A DNA stretch of 64,000 bases from Profftia sp020342455. GTDB lineage: Bacteria > Pseudomonadota > Gammaproteobacteria > Enterobacterales > Enterobacteriaceae. The translations under genes and the position numbers were made by a program. The stretch is from assembly GCF_020342455.1 (NCBI RefSeq), contig NZ_CP080506.1, positions 62,001 through 126,000 of the forward strand, read 5' to 3'. Positions 56,006 to 64,000 of the stretch are shown piece after piece (position 1 is the first letter of the stretch; every line of letters begins with the position of its first letter). The notes beneath the pieces were generated by a model. That model searched no databases. It saw nothing but the letters and a program-made list of their open reading frames with translations, and had not been told where the DNA came from.

Positions 56006-57166
56006 TATTTCAATTTAATATCTTATCAAAAAAACAAATAATAGATTTTATTTAAAAAATTATATGTATAACAATATATAAAGTTTATATTAAAATAATT
56101 AAAGATTTTATATTGATAAAATATCTATAATCAAAATATTTAATATTTTAATTGTAAAATGAATGTCTTATTAAAAATAATAAAATTGATTTATTTTAAA
56201 TACTTAATTATTGATTCAATATCAATAAGTAATTTTTTATCAATTAATATACACATAAATATTTTTCAAAATATTTATGAATAAAAATAATATATTAAAA
56301 TAATTTTTCAAAAAAATCCAAATATTTATATATATAATCAAATAATATATTTATGAATTCATTAATTATTTTAAATAAAAAGTTAAAATTATTAAATACA
56401 TGTTACACTTATAATATCTTAAAGTTATTATACTGAGACAACTAAAATTTATGTAAATACAGTTAATATTTATAAATAATCAATTAATATATCAGCATAA
56501 CATTAATTACATTAAATAATATTGTGCGATAACAAACATATACGATATTAAAATAATAGTAAAATAAAATGACTATTTTATAAGGTTTTAAATTTTTTAA
56601 TTAATCTTTATAATTTATAATATATTGACATTATTACTTATTATATAGTTTAAAAAGTTTATCTGAGAATTTTTTTGTTTAGTTATTATTTCGTAGTGTA
56701 AATTATCTTTTATAAAAATCATTTTAATAAAATTGACTAATAAATATCTCATAACACAATATTGACAACTACTTTAACTTCAATATTCTTATAGTAATTT
56801 TATATTAAAAATTTTAAAATAAATTATTTATCTACATATAAATACTTTTTACTATTTAATTTATTATTTTATCTTTAAATTTTATACAAATATATAACTA
56901 ACTAATAACCTATAATTTAGTAATGTGTTAAGAGTAAGGACTACTGATTAATAATATATTTAAGATCAACATCTTTTTCTTAGTGAATTTTATTCTATAG
57001 TCAATATAATAATAAATGTTATGAACTATCAATTCAAGAGTAAAGATATTGATTTTATCAGTAAAATATTATAAGTATAATCAATAAGATTATAATTTTT
57101 GTATCTTTATACTTAAATATAAATTTAGACATCTATGTTATTTTATAATGTAATTAGAAGGAAGAG
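56006..57166. other. gap between ftsK-N and trxB; former lrp position
   Basis: About 1.16 kb without a gene. In E. coli lrp lies here; no Lrp frame is found, so the leucine-responsive regulator seems lost at this site. Confidence 0.65.
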
Positions 57167-58117
57167 ATGAATAATATAAAACATAGTAAACTTATTATAT
57201 TAGGATCAGGACCTGCTGGATATACTGCAAGTATTTATGCAGCTCGAGCTAATATACAGCCATTAATGATTACGGGTAGTGAAAAAGGTGGTCAATTAAT
57301 GACGACTACTACGGTAGAAAACTGGCCTGGAGATCCAGAAGGACTAACAGGACCCTCTTTAATGGAGCGTATGCAATTACATTCTAGTAAATTCAATACA
57401 GATATTATTTCGGATCATATTGAACGAGTAGATTTACATACTAGTATTTTTCATCTATTTAGTAAATCACGAGAATATACTTGTAACGCATTAATTATTG
57501 CCACTGGTGCTACTTCTAAGTATCTAGGATTAGATTCTGAAGAAAAATTTAAAGGACGTGGTGTTTCTACATGCGCTACCTGTGATGGTTTTTTTTATCG
57601 TAATCAGGCAGTAGCTGTAGTAGGTGGTGGTAATACCGCTATTCAAGAGGCACTTTATCTATCTAATATCGCATCTAAAGTACATGTAATTCATCGCAGT
57701 GATATATTTCGCGCCGAAAAGATTCTTGTTTCACGTATGATAGATAAAGTAAAAAAAAGGACTATAGTACTACATACTAACTGTATACTAGATAAAGTAC
57801 TTGGTGATTCTATGGGTGTCAACAGTATACGGTTAAAAACTAACAATAATATCAAGAAATATATTGCAGTTCATGGTTTATTCATAGCTATTGGCTATAA
57901 ACCAAATACTGCTATTTTTGAAGGACAGTTAAAATTACAAAATGGATATATCAAAGTACAGTCTAATATTACAAATCACTATACTCAAACTAGTATTCCT
58001 GGTGTATTTGCTGCTGGTGATGTAATAGATCAAGTATATCGCCAAGCTATTACTGCAGCAGGTATGGGTTGCATGGCAGCTTTAGATGCGGAGCGTTATC
58101 TAGATAAAATCATTTAA
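57167..58117 (+). CDS. trxB: thioredoxin reductase
   Basis: NADPH-dependent flavoenzyme that reduces thioredoxin. It is 316 residues (E. coli 321). The FAD motif GSGPAG is at 13-18, the redox pair C136-A-T-C139 is followed by DGFFYRN, the NADPH motif VVGGGNTA is at about 151-158, and the C-terminal FAD motif reads GVFAAGDVID. All key residues are present. AGGAAGAG precedes the ATG and a perfect hairpin with a T run follows the gene, so it is probably a one-gene transcript. It and fpr are the two NADPH flavin reductases in the window. Confidence 0.98.
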   Translation: MNNIKHSKLIILGSGPAGYTASIYAARANIQPLMITGSEKGGQLMTTTTVENWPGDPEGLTGPSLMERMQLHSSKFNTDIISDHIERVDLHTSIFHLFSKSREYTCNALIIATGATSKYLGLDSEEKFKGRGVSTCATCDGFFYRNQAVAVVGGGNTAIQEALYLSNIASKVHVIHRSDIFRAEKILVSRMIDKVKKRTIVLHTNCILDKVLGDSMGVNSIRLKTNNNIKKYIAVHGLFIAIGYKPNTAIFEGQLKLQNGYIKVQSNITNHYTQTSIPGVFAAGDVIDQVYRQAITAAGMGCMAALDAERYLDKII

Positions 58118-58150
58118 TAGAACATAAATAAATATTTATATTTTATTTTA

Positions 58151-58187
58151 AAAAGCATTTTAAAATTTAAATTTTAAAATGCTTTTT
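58151..58187 (+). terminator. rho-independent terminator of trxB
   Basis: A 36-nt perfect palindrome (arm AAAAGCATTTTAAAATTT, 58151-58168, complement 58169-58186) 33 nt after trxB, with a T run (TTTTTT) at its 3' side on the plus strand. The best terminator in the window; it could also work from the other side for groES read-through. Confidence 0.8.
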
Positions 58188-58584
58188 TATTGCTACTATT
58201 AATCATCACTAATGTTATTTATAATGAAACTTTCATAATAATCAATAATTTTTATAACTCTAGATATAATATTTAATTTGTGGTTTTATTAAAATAGTTA
58301 AAATATAGTATTTACCTAAAAAATAATATTGTAAGTAAAGCAAATATACAAATATTGCATCTTTTCTATATTAATAGAATACTTTAAATTAAACTAGATT
58401 ATATAAATTGTTAATATTTCAAAAACTTTTGTTAACTATTTATTTGTATAAATATTATTAAATACATAGTAGCGTACTATCAATTTTTTTGATTAGTTAA
58501 TACTTATTTTCTTTAATTATATTAATCACTTTACTTGTAATAAATTAGATATATCTAGTAATAATTAAAGAGCTTCATATTTAT

Positions 58585-58626
58585 CTAATACTACATGAAG
58601 ACTTTTGTGTCCTGATGTAGTATTAG
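58585..58626 (-). terminator. stem-loop downstream of groES
   Basis: On the groES strand CTAATACTACAT pairs with ATGTAGTATTAG over 12 bp, followed after one mismatch by AGGAC/GTCTT (one G-U pair) and the loop ACAAAA. It lies about 100 nt after the groES stop codon. It has more G/C pairs than other hairpins here, so it is probably the end of a single-gene groES transcript. No long U tail. Confidence 0.6.
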
Positions 58627-58726
58627 TATATCTCTACTTATATACTTACAATATTGATTGTGTATACGATCTTAGTGTGATTAAAAATTTATATTTTAGC
58701 TTATACAGTAGTATAAAAGAAATTTA

Positions 58727-59020
58727 TTATACTTCTACAATGGCCAATATATCACTTTCAGACATTATCAATAATTCTTCATGATCAATATTTTCTGTTT
58801 TTACGCTATAACTATCATTAAAAATTACAATATCACCGACCTTAACACCTAAAGGTTTAATTTGGCCATTTTCCATAGTACGACCTTTACCTACTGCAAC
58901 AATAGTACCTCTAGTAGATTTACTAACTGCTGAGCTAGTAAGCATTATACCACCAGCAGATTTGAGATCGACTTCTTTACGTTTAATAATTACACGGTCA
59001 TTTAGAGGGCGGATATTCAT
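58727..59020 (-). CDS. groS: co-chaperonin GroES
   Basis: Seven-fold lid of the GroEL folding chamber, cytosolic. It is 97 residues, exactly the E. coli length. MNIRPLNDRVIIKRKEV, the mobile loop SAGGIMLTSSAVSKSTRG with the IML/IVL GroEL-binding tripeptide, and the terminal ESDILAIVEV are all present. AAGGAGA precedes the ATG by about 7 nt. A sigma-32-like promoter lies at 59101-59131 and a hairpin follows the gene. In nearly all enterobacteria groEL follows in the same operon; here it does not, so groEL must be elsewhere in the genome, or lost. The mobile loop is intact, which suggests a GroEL partner still exists. Confidence 0.98.
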   Translation of the reverse strand: MNIRPLNDRVIIKRKEVDLKSAGGIMLTSSAVSKSTRGTIVAVGKGRTMENGQIKPLGVKVGDIVIFNDSYSVKTENIDHEELLIMSESDILAIVEV

Positions 59021-59100
59021 TTATAATTCTCCTTTTAAAGGCTTATATTATTTATAAAGTTACATGTATTATATGTTTAAAAATATTACTTATAAATATC

Positions 59101-59131
59101 AAGTAAGGGTTACTTATTCATTCTTCAAGAG
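59101..59131 (-). promoter_or_regulatory. sigma-32 heat-shock promoter of groES
   Basis: On the minus strand CTCTTGAA (59124-59131) matches the sigma-32 -35 element CCCTTGAA in 7 of 8 positions. After a 14-nt spacer comes CCCTTACTT (59101-59109), resembling the -10 element CCCCATTT. The implied start site gives a leader of about 75 nt before groES, close to that of the E. coli groE promoter. rpoH is retained at 44283-45155. The -10 match is partial, so the call rests on the combination of -35, spacing, position and the presence of RpoH. Confidence 0.75.
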
Positions 59132-59851
59132 CTATATAAATGTTTTTACATTTATATAATTTATCTTATATAAGAAGATATATCTCTATGCTGTTAAAAT
59201 AACTTAAAAAGATTCTTTTCTAAATCTAAAAGTATAATTATACATTATTTAATACATAATTAGTAAAATTTATGTCTTATAAGTAGTATATACTAAATTT
59301 TAGTTATTTTACTTTATATAAAAAGGTTTTTTTAAAAATCTTTTTTTTATTTACATATCTTTCTATTAAAAGTTAAATAATTAGGTAATAAAATAAAATT
59401 AATTGTACTAATATAGTATTATACAGAACTAGTAAAGAGTACTGTAGTGATAGTATAATTATTTTTTTAGTATAATAATAATTTACATGTTACAAGTTAT
59501 TTATTAAAAATAAAATAATTATTTTATAAAATTTATATTATTACTAATATAGCTAAAAATATTTAGATACATATCTTTAATATAATCTTAAGTTATGAAT
59601 AGCGTTACATATATCTTATAGTATATTGTTATCCAATTATTACTAATTTAAACCAAAATTTATATTGCAATGGTATATTACAGATATCACTTAATTGTAT
59701 TTTATGTATAAGTAAAATAGAAGTTATTTTTTATAGTCTCTTCAATTATAATTATTTATTATGCTTTTATATATTATTATGTACTTAAAAAAAACAAAGA
59801 TATATTTTCTATAAAAGTAATTATATTTATACTAATAAAAGTATAGATTAT

Positions 59852-59898
59852 ATAAACTTTCTTAAATATAAATTTTATGTATATTTAAGAAAGTTTAT
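59852..59898. repeat. perfect 19-bp inverted repeat, 9-nt loop
   Basis: Arms ATAAACTTTCTTAAATATA (59852-59870) and its exact complement (59880-59898). Both neighbouring genes point away from it, so it is not their terminator. Candidate relic terminator or small RNA. Confidence 0.85.
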
Positions 59899-60183
59899 GT
59901 GTTAGTTATTATATAATAGAATTTTAGTTCTTATGATAGTATTCTAACTATAACTAGAGTAATTAAATGATCAGAGTATTTTATAGTTGCTATTTATCTG
60001 AACTTATATTTATTTTCTTATTTAATAAAAATGAGTTTGTATTTTTACATTTGATCTTACCATACAATTTCTAAAAATAAATTTTCTTGAATAATTTTTA
60101 ATAAAATATTTGTAATAGTCAATGTAATAAAATAAAAGTGTCATGATTGCATATATATATAAATATTTATTTAGATATACTGT

Positions 60184-60208
60184 TTTTATTTTATTTTATT
60201 TTATTTTA
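60184..60208. repeat. tandem repeat, TTTTA x5
   Basis: Five perfect copies of a 5-bp unit in the groES/hpt gap. Simple-sequence slippage product. Confidence 0.85.
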
Positions 60209-60365
60209 TTTAATTATAATTTATATATTTAAATAAAATTATTTATTATATTAAGGAAGTATCTGTTATAATAACTTAAATAAAAGAACTATTTTTGCTT
60301 AGTAATTTTATTTAAAGTATTTTAGCGCATAGTGAATTTATGATGTTTATTTTTTTAGTAAAATA

Positions 60366-60394
60366 ATTTATTTCTATTATATATAGAAATAAAT
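60366..60394. repeat. 12-bp inverted repeat upstream of hpt
   Basis: ATTTATTTCTAT and complement with a 5-nt loop, about 175 nt before the hpt start. Function unknown. Confidence 0.7.
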
Positions 60395-60568
60395 ATGACA
60401 ATATTTTATTCATCTGGTATATTCTATCGCCTGTAATATCTTCATATTCCTTTCTTATTTCATATGAATCGATGATTATTTTAAATAAAAAGTATGTTTA
60501 TGTAACACTTTTCTCAAAAAGAATACAAAATAATTTATTTTAAATTCTTTAAAAGAGGTTAACACGTT

Positions 60569-61105
60569 ATGCAACATATAGTAAAATTAATTATTTCTAA
60601 ACAAGAATTACATCATAGAATTATTGAACTTGGTCATCAGATTTCTACAGATTACTACCGAAGTAGTAATAATATGATTTTAGTTGGTTTATTACGGGGT
60701 TCTTTTATATTTATGGCTGATATTTGCCGTCAAATTTATATCCCACATGCTGTAGATTTTTTAACTGTTTCTAGTTATGGTAATGATATAAAAAGTACGC
60801 GTGATATAAAAATATTAAAAGATTTAGATCAAGATATTCGCGGTAAGGATGTTCTAATTATTGAAGATATTATTGATTCTGGTCACACTGTCAGTAAAGT
60901 TCTCAAATTATTGACTCTACGTGGGCCAGAATCTTTAGAAGTATGTACACTACTAGATAAACCTAGTTATCGTGAAATTAATATTTCTATTAGATATGTT
61001 GGTTTTGTAATAGCAGAGGAATTTGTTGTTGGTTTTGGAATTGATTATGCTCAAAATTATCGTCATTTACCATATATTGGTAAACTTGTAATATTAAATA
61101 AATAA
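60569..61105 (+). CDS. hpt: hypoxanthine phosphoribosyltransferase
   Basis: Purine salvage: hypoxanthine (and less well guanine) plus PRPP to IMP (GMP). It is 178 residues, the same as E. coli Hpt. The N-terminal LVGLLRGSFIFMADICRQI, the flexible loop SSYG, the PRPP-binding signature LIIEDIIDSGHT (about 96-107) and EEFVVGFGIDYAQNYRHLPYIG near the end are all kept. GAGG lies about 10 nt before the ATG. Retention suggests reliance on salvaged purines, perhaps from the host, although purine synthesis genes could be outside the window. Confidence 0.98.
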   Translation: MQHIVKLIISKQELHHRIIELGHQISTDYYRSSNNMILVGLLRGSFIFMADICRQIYIPHAVDFLTVSSYGNDIKSTRDIKILKDLDQDIRGKDVLIIEDIIDSGHTVSKVLKLLTLRGPESLEVCTLLDKPSYREINISIRYVGFVIAEEFVVGFGIDYAQNYRHLPYIGKLVILNK

Positions 61106-61995
61106 AATGTTTATCTTATCTTATTAAGAATAAAATAAATTCATTTTAATACAATATTATATAATAATAAAATATAATATTTTAGTTAATTTGTTCACTT
61201 AAAGTATTAAAAGGATTTATCTAAAATACTTTTATGTATAAATTTATATAAAATATGTGATATTAATTTCTCTTTATTCCTAACAATCTATATTTATATT
61301 ATCTATATTGATAGTATCAAACTAAATTCATAAAATACTCTATTGTAAATTTTAAAATAATTTAAAATTAATTTTCCAGAATAGAAGAGTATGTATATAT
61401 ATGCAAATATATTTTTTTTATATTTATGTAATATATAAAATATATAACAACAAAATATAAAAAAGTGTTTTAGTATAAAAATAAAATTGTAATTTTTATA
61501 TAAAAAAACTTTACTTTATCTTTCCTATAATGCACTATTTATAGTGCGATTAATATGTATTATATCTGTAATAAAAAATAATAAGACCTCATTTACAATA
61601 TACTAAATACTATTAAAATTAAAATAATTATACTACACACCCCTACCATCTTATTATCAACCTAAGACTAAATAATTTGTTAGTTACTGCGCAATATATT
61701 TTTTATATTTATAACCCTAAATAAAATACTTATTAATATAATTAAATACAATGATTATTAAATATAATATTCTTAATATATTGATATTTAACTGATATTG
61801 AGATAGATAATATTAATAATATTAATAAATAAACTTCTTATAGTGTAAAAGAATAATACTAATAGTTATTTTCTAATATAGAATGTATTAGTATAAGAAT
61901 ATAAATTTCTCTTAATATTATATATTAAAGACTGATATAATATATTTTGTATAAATATTATTTAGTAGTTATTTATTGGTATCTTTATTATGATA

Positions 61996-62023
61996 ATTTT
62001 ATATTTTATATTTTATATTTTAT
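61996..62023. repeat. tandem repeat, ATTTTAT x4
   Basis: Four perfect copies of a 7-bp unit in the gap upstream of mnmG. Confidence 0.85.
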
Positions 62024-62854
62024 AAAAGTATAAACACTTTTTTATATATTAACTACATTGGGTTAATGTTTTTTATATATAATATTTTTCATATATAAAT
62101 AAGAATATTATATAAGGTCTATATTTAGAGTAATACAAACCTTATTATATAAGATATAAAAATATTAATATTAGAATATTATAAGAGTTTACTTTAAATT
62201 AAATAGTAAAAATATTTAATAATTGGCTATTTTATATGTTGAAAAAACTTAATATATACAGTATATAAAGATATATAATAAGATTATATCTATTTTATTT
62301 ATTAGTGTTTTGTAATATATTAATTATTATTTTATTATTTTAATAAAAATTAATAACCTTTTGTATTTTTTAAAAAAATTATATTTTAGATCTCAGTTTA
62401 TTCTAGTTAAAATAATTAATTATCCAATAATATATATATCTAATGATAAAATTATTAGATATATATTAATATTTATTTTACTCAAGGTAAGATGAATATT
62501 AATAAAAAGTATTAATAAGATATAATTGAAAATATTTTTAATAAATATTTTGGAAATTAAAAAAAATATTAGTATTTTAAGTTGTTTTTGTATTTAACGT
62601 TTATATACTATATTAGTTTTATTGATATATATAATATTATATATAGATAATAATTTTATTAAAAGATTAAGCTTATATTTAATGATTCAGTAATTTAGTT
62701 ATTAAGTGCAAGAATAAATTACATTAGATATTCATTGAATTTAAAATTAATATTTTTCTATATTTTTAGTAAAAAAATATTTTTTTTAATTATAAAACTA
62801 AGTCAAGTTATATAAATATTATTCACAATATTAATTAATTACAAGAAGTACCTT

Positions 62855-62909
62855 AAGTTATTAAGTTATTAAGTTATTAAGTTATTAAGTTATTAAGTTA
62901 TTAAGTTAT
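62855..62909. repeat. tandem repeat, AAGTTATT x6.9
   Basis: Six full copies and a seventh of seven bases of an 8-bp unit, beginning 28 nt after the DnaA-box-like TTATTCACA. It could be a plain slippage array or an iteron-like element; nothing here decides. Confidence 0.9.
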
Positions 62910-63494
62910 AAATATATATAAAATATTTTATAATCCTTTATACTATAGAATATATTACTAGTACCGCTATATTGAATATTTATAGTAATTTACTAAATAA
63001 AGATTATATTTCTAATTTGCATTTAAAATATTATACTTTAAATATATTTATTTCTTTAACGAAGAATAATAACCTGTATTAATAAGATTATTTACTACTT
63101 TAGTAGGTCATTGTATAAAATAATAACATAGTATAAAAATATTGTTTATAGATACAGTTATAGTATTAATTTAAATATACTGATAAATATTAATTCAAGT
63201 ATTTTTTATTGGTACATTAATGTTTTAATAAAAAATACCTTAATATATTATCTTGTTTTATATAATACAATTACATTATATGTAGTTAGGTACATTATTA
63301 CTATAATAACTTAACTATTCTTAATAATATATTGAGATGTTATTAATAATAATATTTTTCTAAAAGAATTACTTAAGTTGTATTACTTAATATATATTAA
63401 TCCAGTTTATATACCTATAAATTTTAGTAAACTTATAGCTATAAAGATTAAAATAATTATCTATAGACTTCGAGTCTTCACGAGGTTATGTCAT

Positions 63495-64000
63495 ATGTGG
63501 TATTCAGCAAGTACTCTTGATGTTATAATTATTGGAGGTGGTCATGCAGGCACTGAAGCCGCACTATCATCTGCCAGAACAGGGTGTAATACGTTATTAT
63601 TAACACATAATATTGACACATTAGGGCAAATGTCTTGTAACCCAGCGATTGGTGGTATAGGAAAAAGTCATTTAGTTAAAGAGTGCGATGCTTTAGGTGG
63701 TATTATGGCAATAGCAGTTGATCATAGTGGTATTCAGTTTAGGGTACTCAATAGCAGTAAAGGTCCAGCTGTTAGAGCGACTCGTGCTCAGGCTGATCGA
63801 ATGCTGTATCGACAAGCTATACGTACTGCATTAGAAAATCAACCTAATCTCATTATTATACAACAGGCAGTAGAAGATCTTATTATAGAGAATAAATTTG
63901 TTGTGGGTGTAGTAACTCAGATGGGTTTAAAGATACGTGCGAAGGCTGTTGTATTAACAGTAGGTACTTTTTTAGATGGTAAAATACATATAGGTTTAGA
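63495..64000 (+). CDS. mnmG: tRNA uridine 5-carboxymethylaminomethyl modification enzyme MnmG (5' part, cut by window edge)
   Basis: FAD protein that with MnmE makes the cmnm5/mnm5 group on U34 of certain tRNAs. The first 168 codons are present and open to the right edge. The FAD motif IIGGGHAGTEAA is at about 12-23, followed by LLLTHNIDTLGQMSCNPAIGG, HLVKECDALGG, NSSKGPAVRATRAQADRMLYRQ and LTVGTFLDGKIHIGL, all as in E. coli MnmG. The start ATG at 63495 aligns with E. coli MFYPDPFDVIIIGGG; an earlier ATG at 63488 is in another frame. CGAGG lies about 10 nt upstream. Formerly gidA, it classically borders the chromosome origin. Confidence 0.97.
   Translation, partial: MWYSASTLDVIIIGGGHAGTEAALSSARTGCNTLLLTHNIDTLGQMSCNPAIGGIGKSHLVKECDALGGIMAIAVDHSGIQFRVLNSSKGPAVRATRAQADRMLYRQAIRTALENQPNLIIIQQAVEDLIIENKFVVGVVTQMGLKIRAKAVVLTVGTFLDGKIHIGL

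Larger units (their letters stand above)
58118..58726. other. convergent gap trxB / groES; no groEL
   Basis: About 600 nt holding the trxB terminator and a structured hairpin (58585-58626). groEL, which normally follows groES directly, is not here, and there is no room for its 1.6 kb before trxB. Confidence 0.8.
59021..60568. other. divergent gap groES / hpt
   Basis: About 1.5 kb. Holds the groES heat-shock promoter, a long inverted repeat (59852-59898), a TTTTA array (60184-60208) and a 12-bp stem-loop (60366-60394) about 175 nt upstream of hpt. No gene. Confidence 0.65.
61106..63494. other. 2.4-kb gap upstream of mnmG; possible origin region
   Basis: No gene. In E. coli oriC lies just upstream of mnmG (with mioC on the far side), so this gap is a natural place to look. 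I find one strict DnaA-box match, TTATTCACA at 62819-62827, a weaker TTATCCAAT near 62419, an 8-bp tandem array (62855-62909) and a 7-bp array (61996-62023). One box is not enough to call an origin. Confidence 0.5.

Noticed and set aside
58118..58726. A hidden or decayed groEL after groES
   Set aside because: The interval is too short and neither strand shows any GroEL-like stretch.
63488..63490. ATG just before mnmG
   Set aside because: Wrong frame; the ATG at 63495 opens into MnmG.
61106..63494. Calling this interval oriC
   Set aside because: Only one strict DnaA-box match, similar matches occur elsewhere in the window by chance, and no skew or depth data are available; kept only as a finding.

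Overview
This window looks like part of the chromosome of a long-established, vertically transmitted insect symbiont of the gamma-proteobacteria. Nearly every recognisable protein matches its Escherichia coli counterpart at close to full length (AroH, LepA, RpoH, PssA, HcaT and TrxB especially clearly), so Enterobacterales is the best placement; I cannot name the species. Base composition is extremely A+T rich. Recognisable genes cover only about one third of the 64 kb (about 21.5 kb by my addition). The rest is A/T-dominated DNA with no IS elements, phage genes, CRISPR arrays or readable pseudogenes: genes appear to have been erased by mutation faster than their DNA was deleted.

Layout. 1-8276: pheA (cut by the left edge), rluD (frameshifted at a run of nine A), tRNA-Trp, tpiA, fpr. 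8277-12197: nth and aroH, converging on a stem-loop. 12198-17549: the longest empty stretch. 17550-28351: rnpB, rsmI, acpS, dut (opposite strand, also frameshifted at nine A), then era-rnc-lepB-lepA, the remains of the enterobacterial lepA-lepB-rnc-era-recO-pdxJ-acpS cluster. 28352-43955: glyA, mltA, pssA, rph, separated by gaps of up to 4 kb. 43956-53821: rpoH and ftsY (ftsEX lost between them) and hcaT. 53822-64000: ftsK reduced to its N-terminal membrane domain, trxB, a groES with no groEL beside it but with a good sigma-32-type promoter, hpt, and the 5' end of mnmG.

The retained functions are a symbiont core: translation and RNA processing (rnpB, rnc, era, lepA, rluD, rsmI, mnmG, rph, tRNA-Trp), protein export (ftsY, lepB), heat shock (rpoH, groES), envelope (pssA, mltA, ftsK-N), DNA/nucleotide upkeep (nth, dut, hpt), thiol redox (trxB, fpr), fatty-acid carrier activation (acpS), one-carbon metabolism (glyA), glycolysis (tpiA), and entry to aromatic amino acids (aroH, pheA), the last fitting phenylalanine provisioning.

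The observations most worth checking are: (1) rluD and dut, each broken only by a one-base length error in an A9 run, while A9 runs in era and rsmI stay in frame, which points to rescue by RNA polymerase slippage; (2) a stand-alone FtsK N-terminal domain; (3) an orphan groES with its own heat-shock promoter and 3' hairpin; (4) Asp-to-Asn changes in the LepA P-loop and a conserved RsmI motif; (5) many long perfect inverted repeats (16-22 bp stems) scattered through the otherwise featureless DNA.
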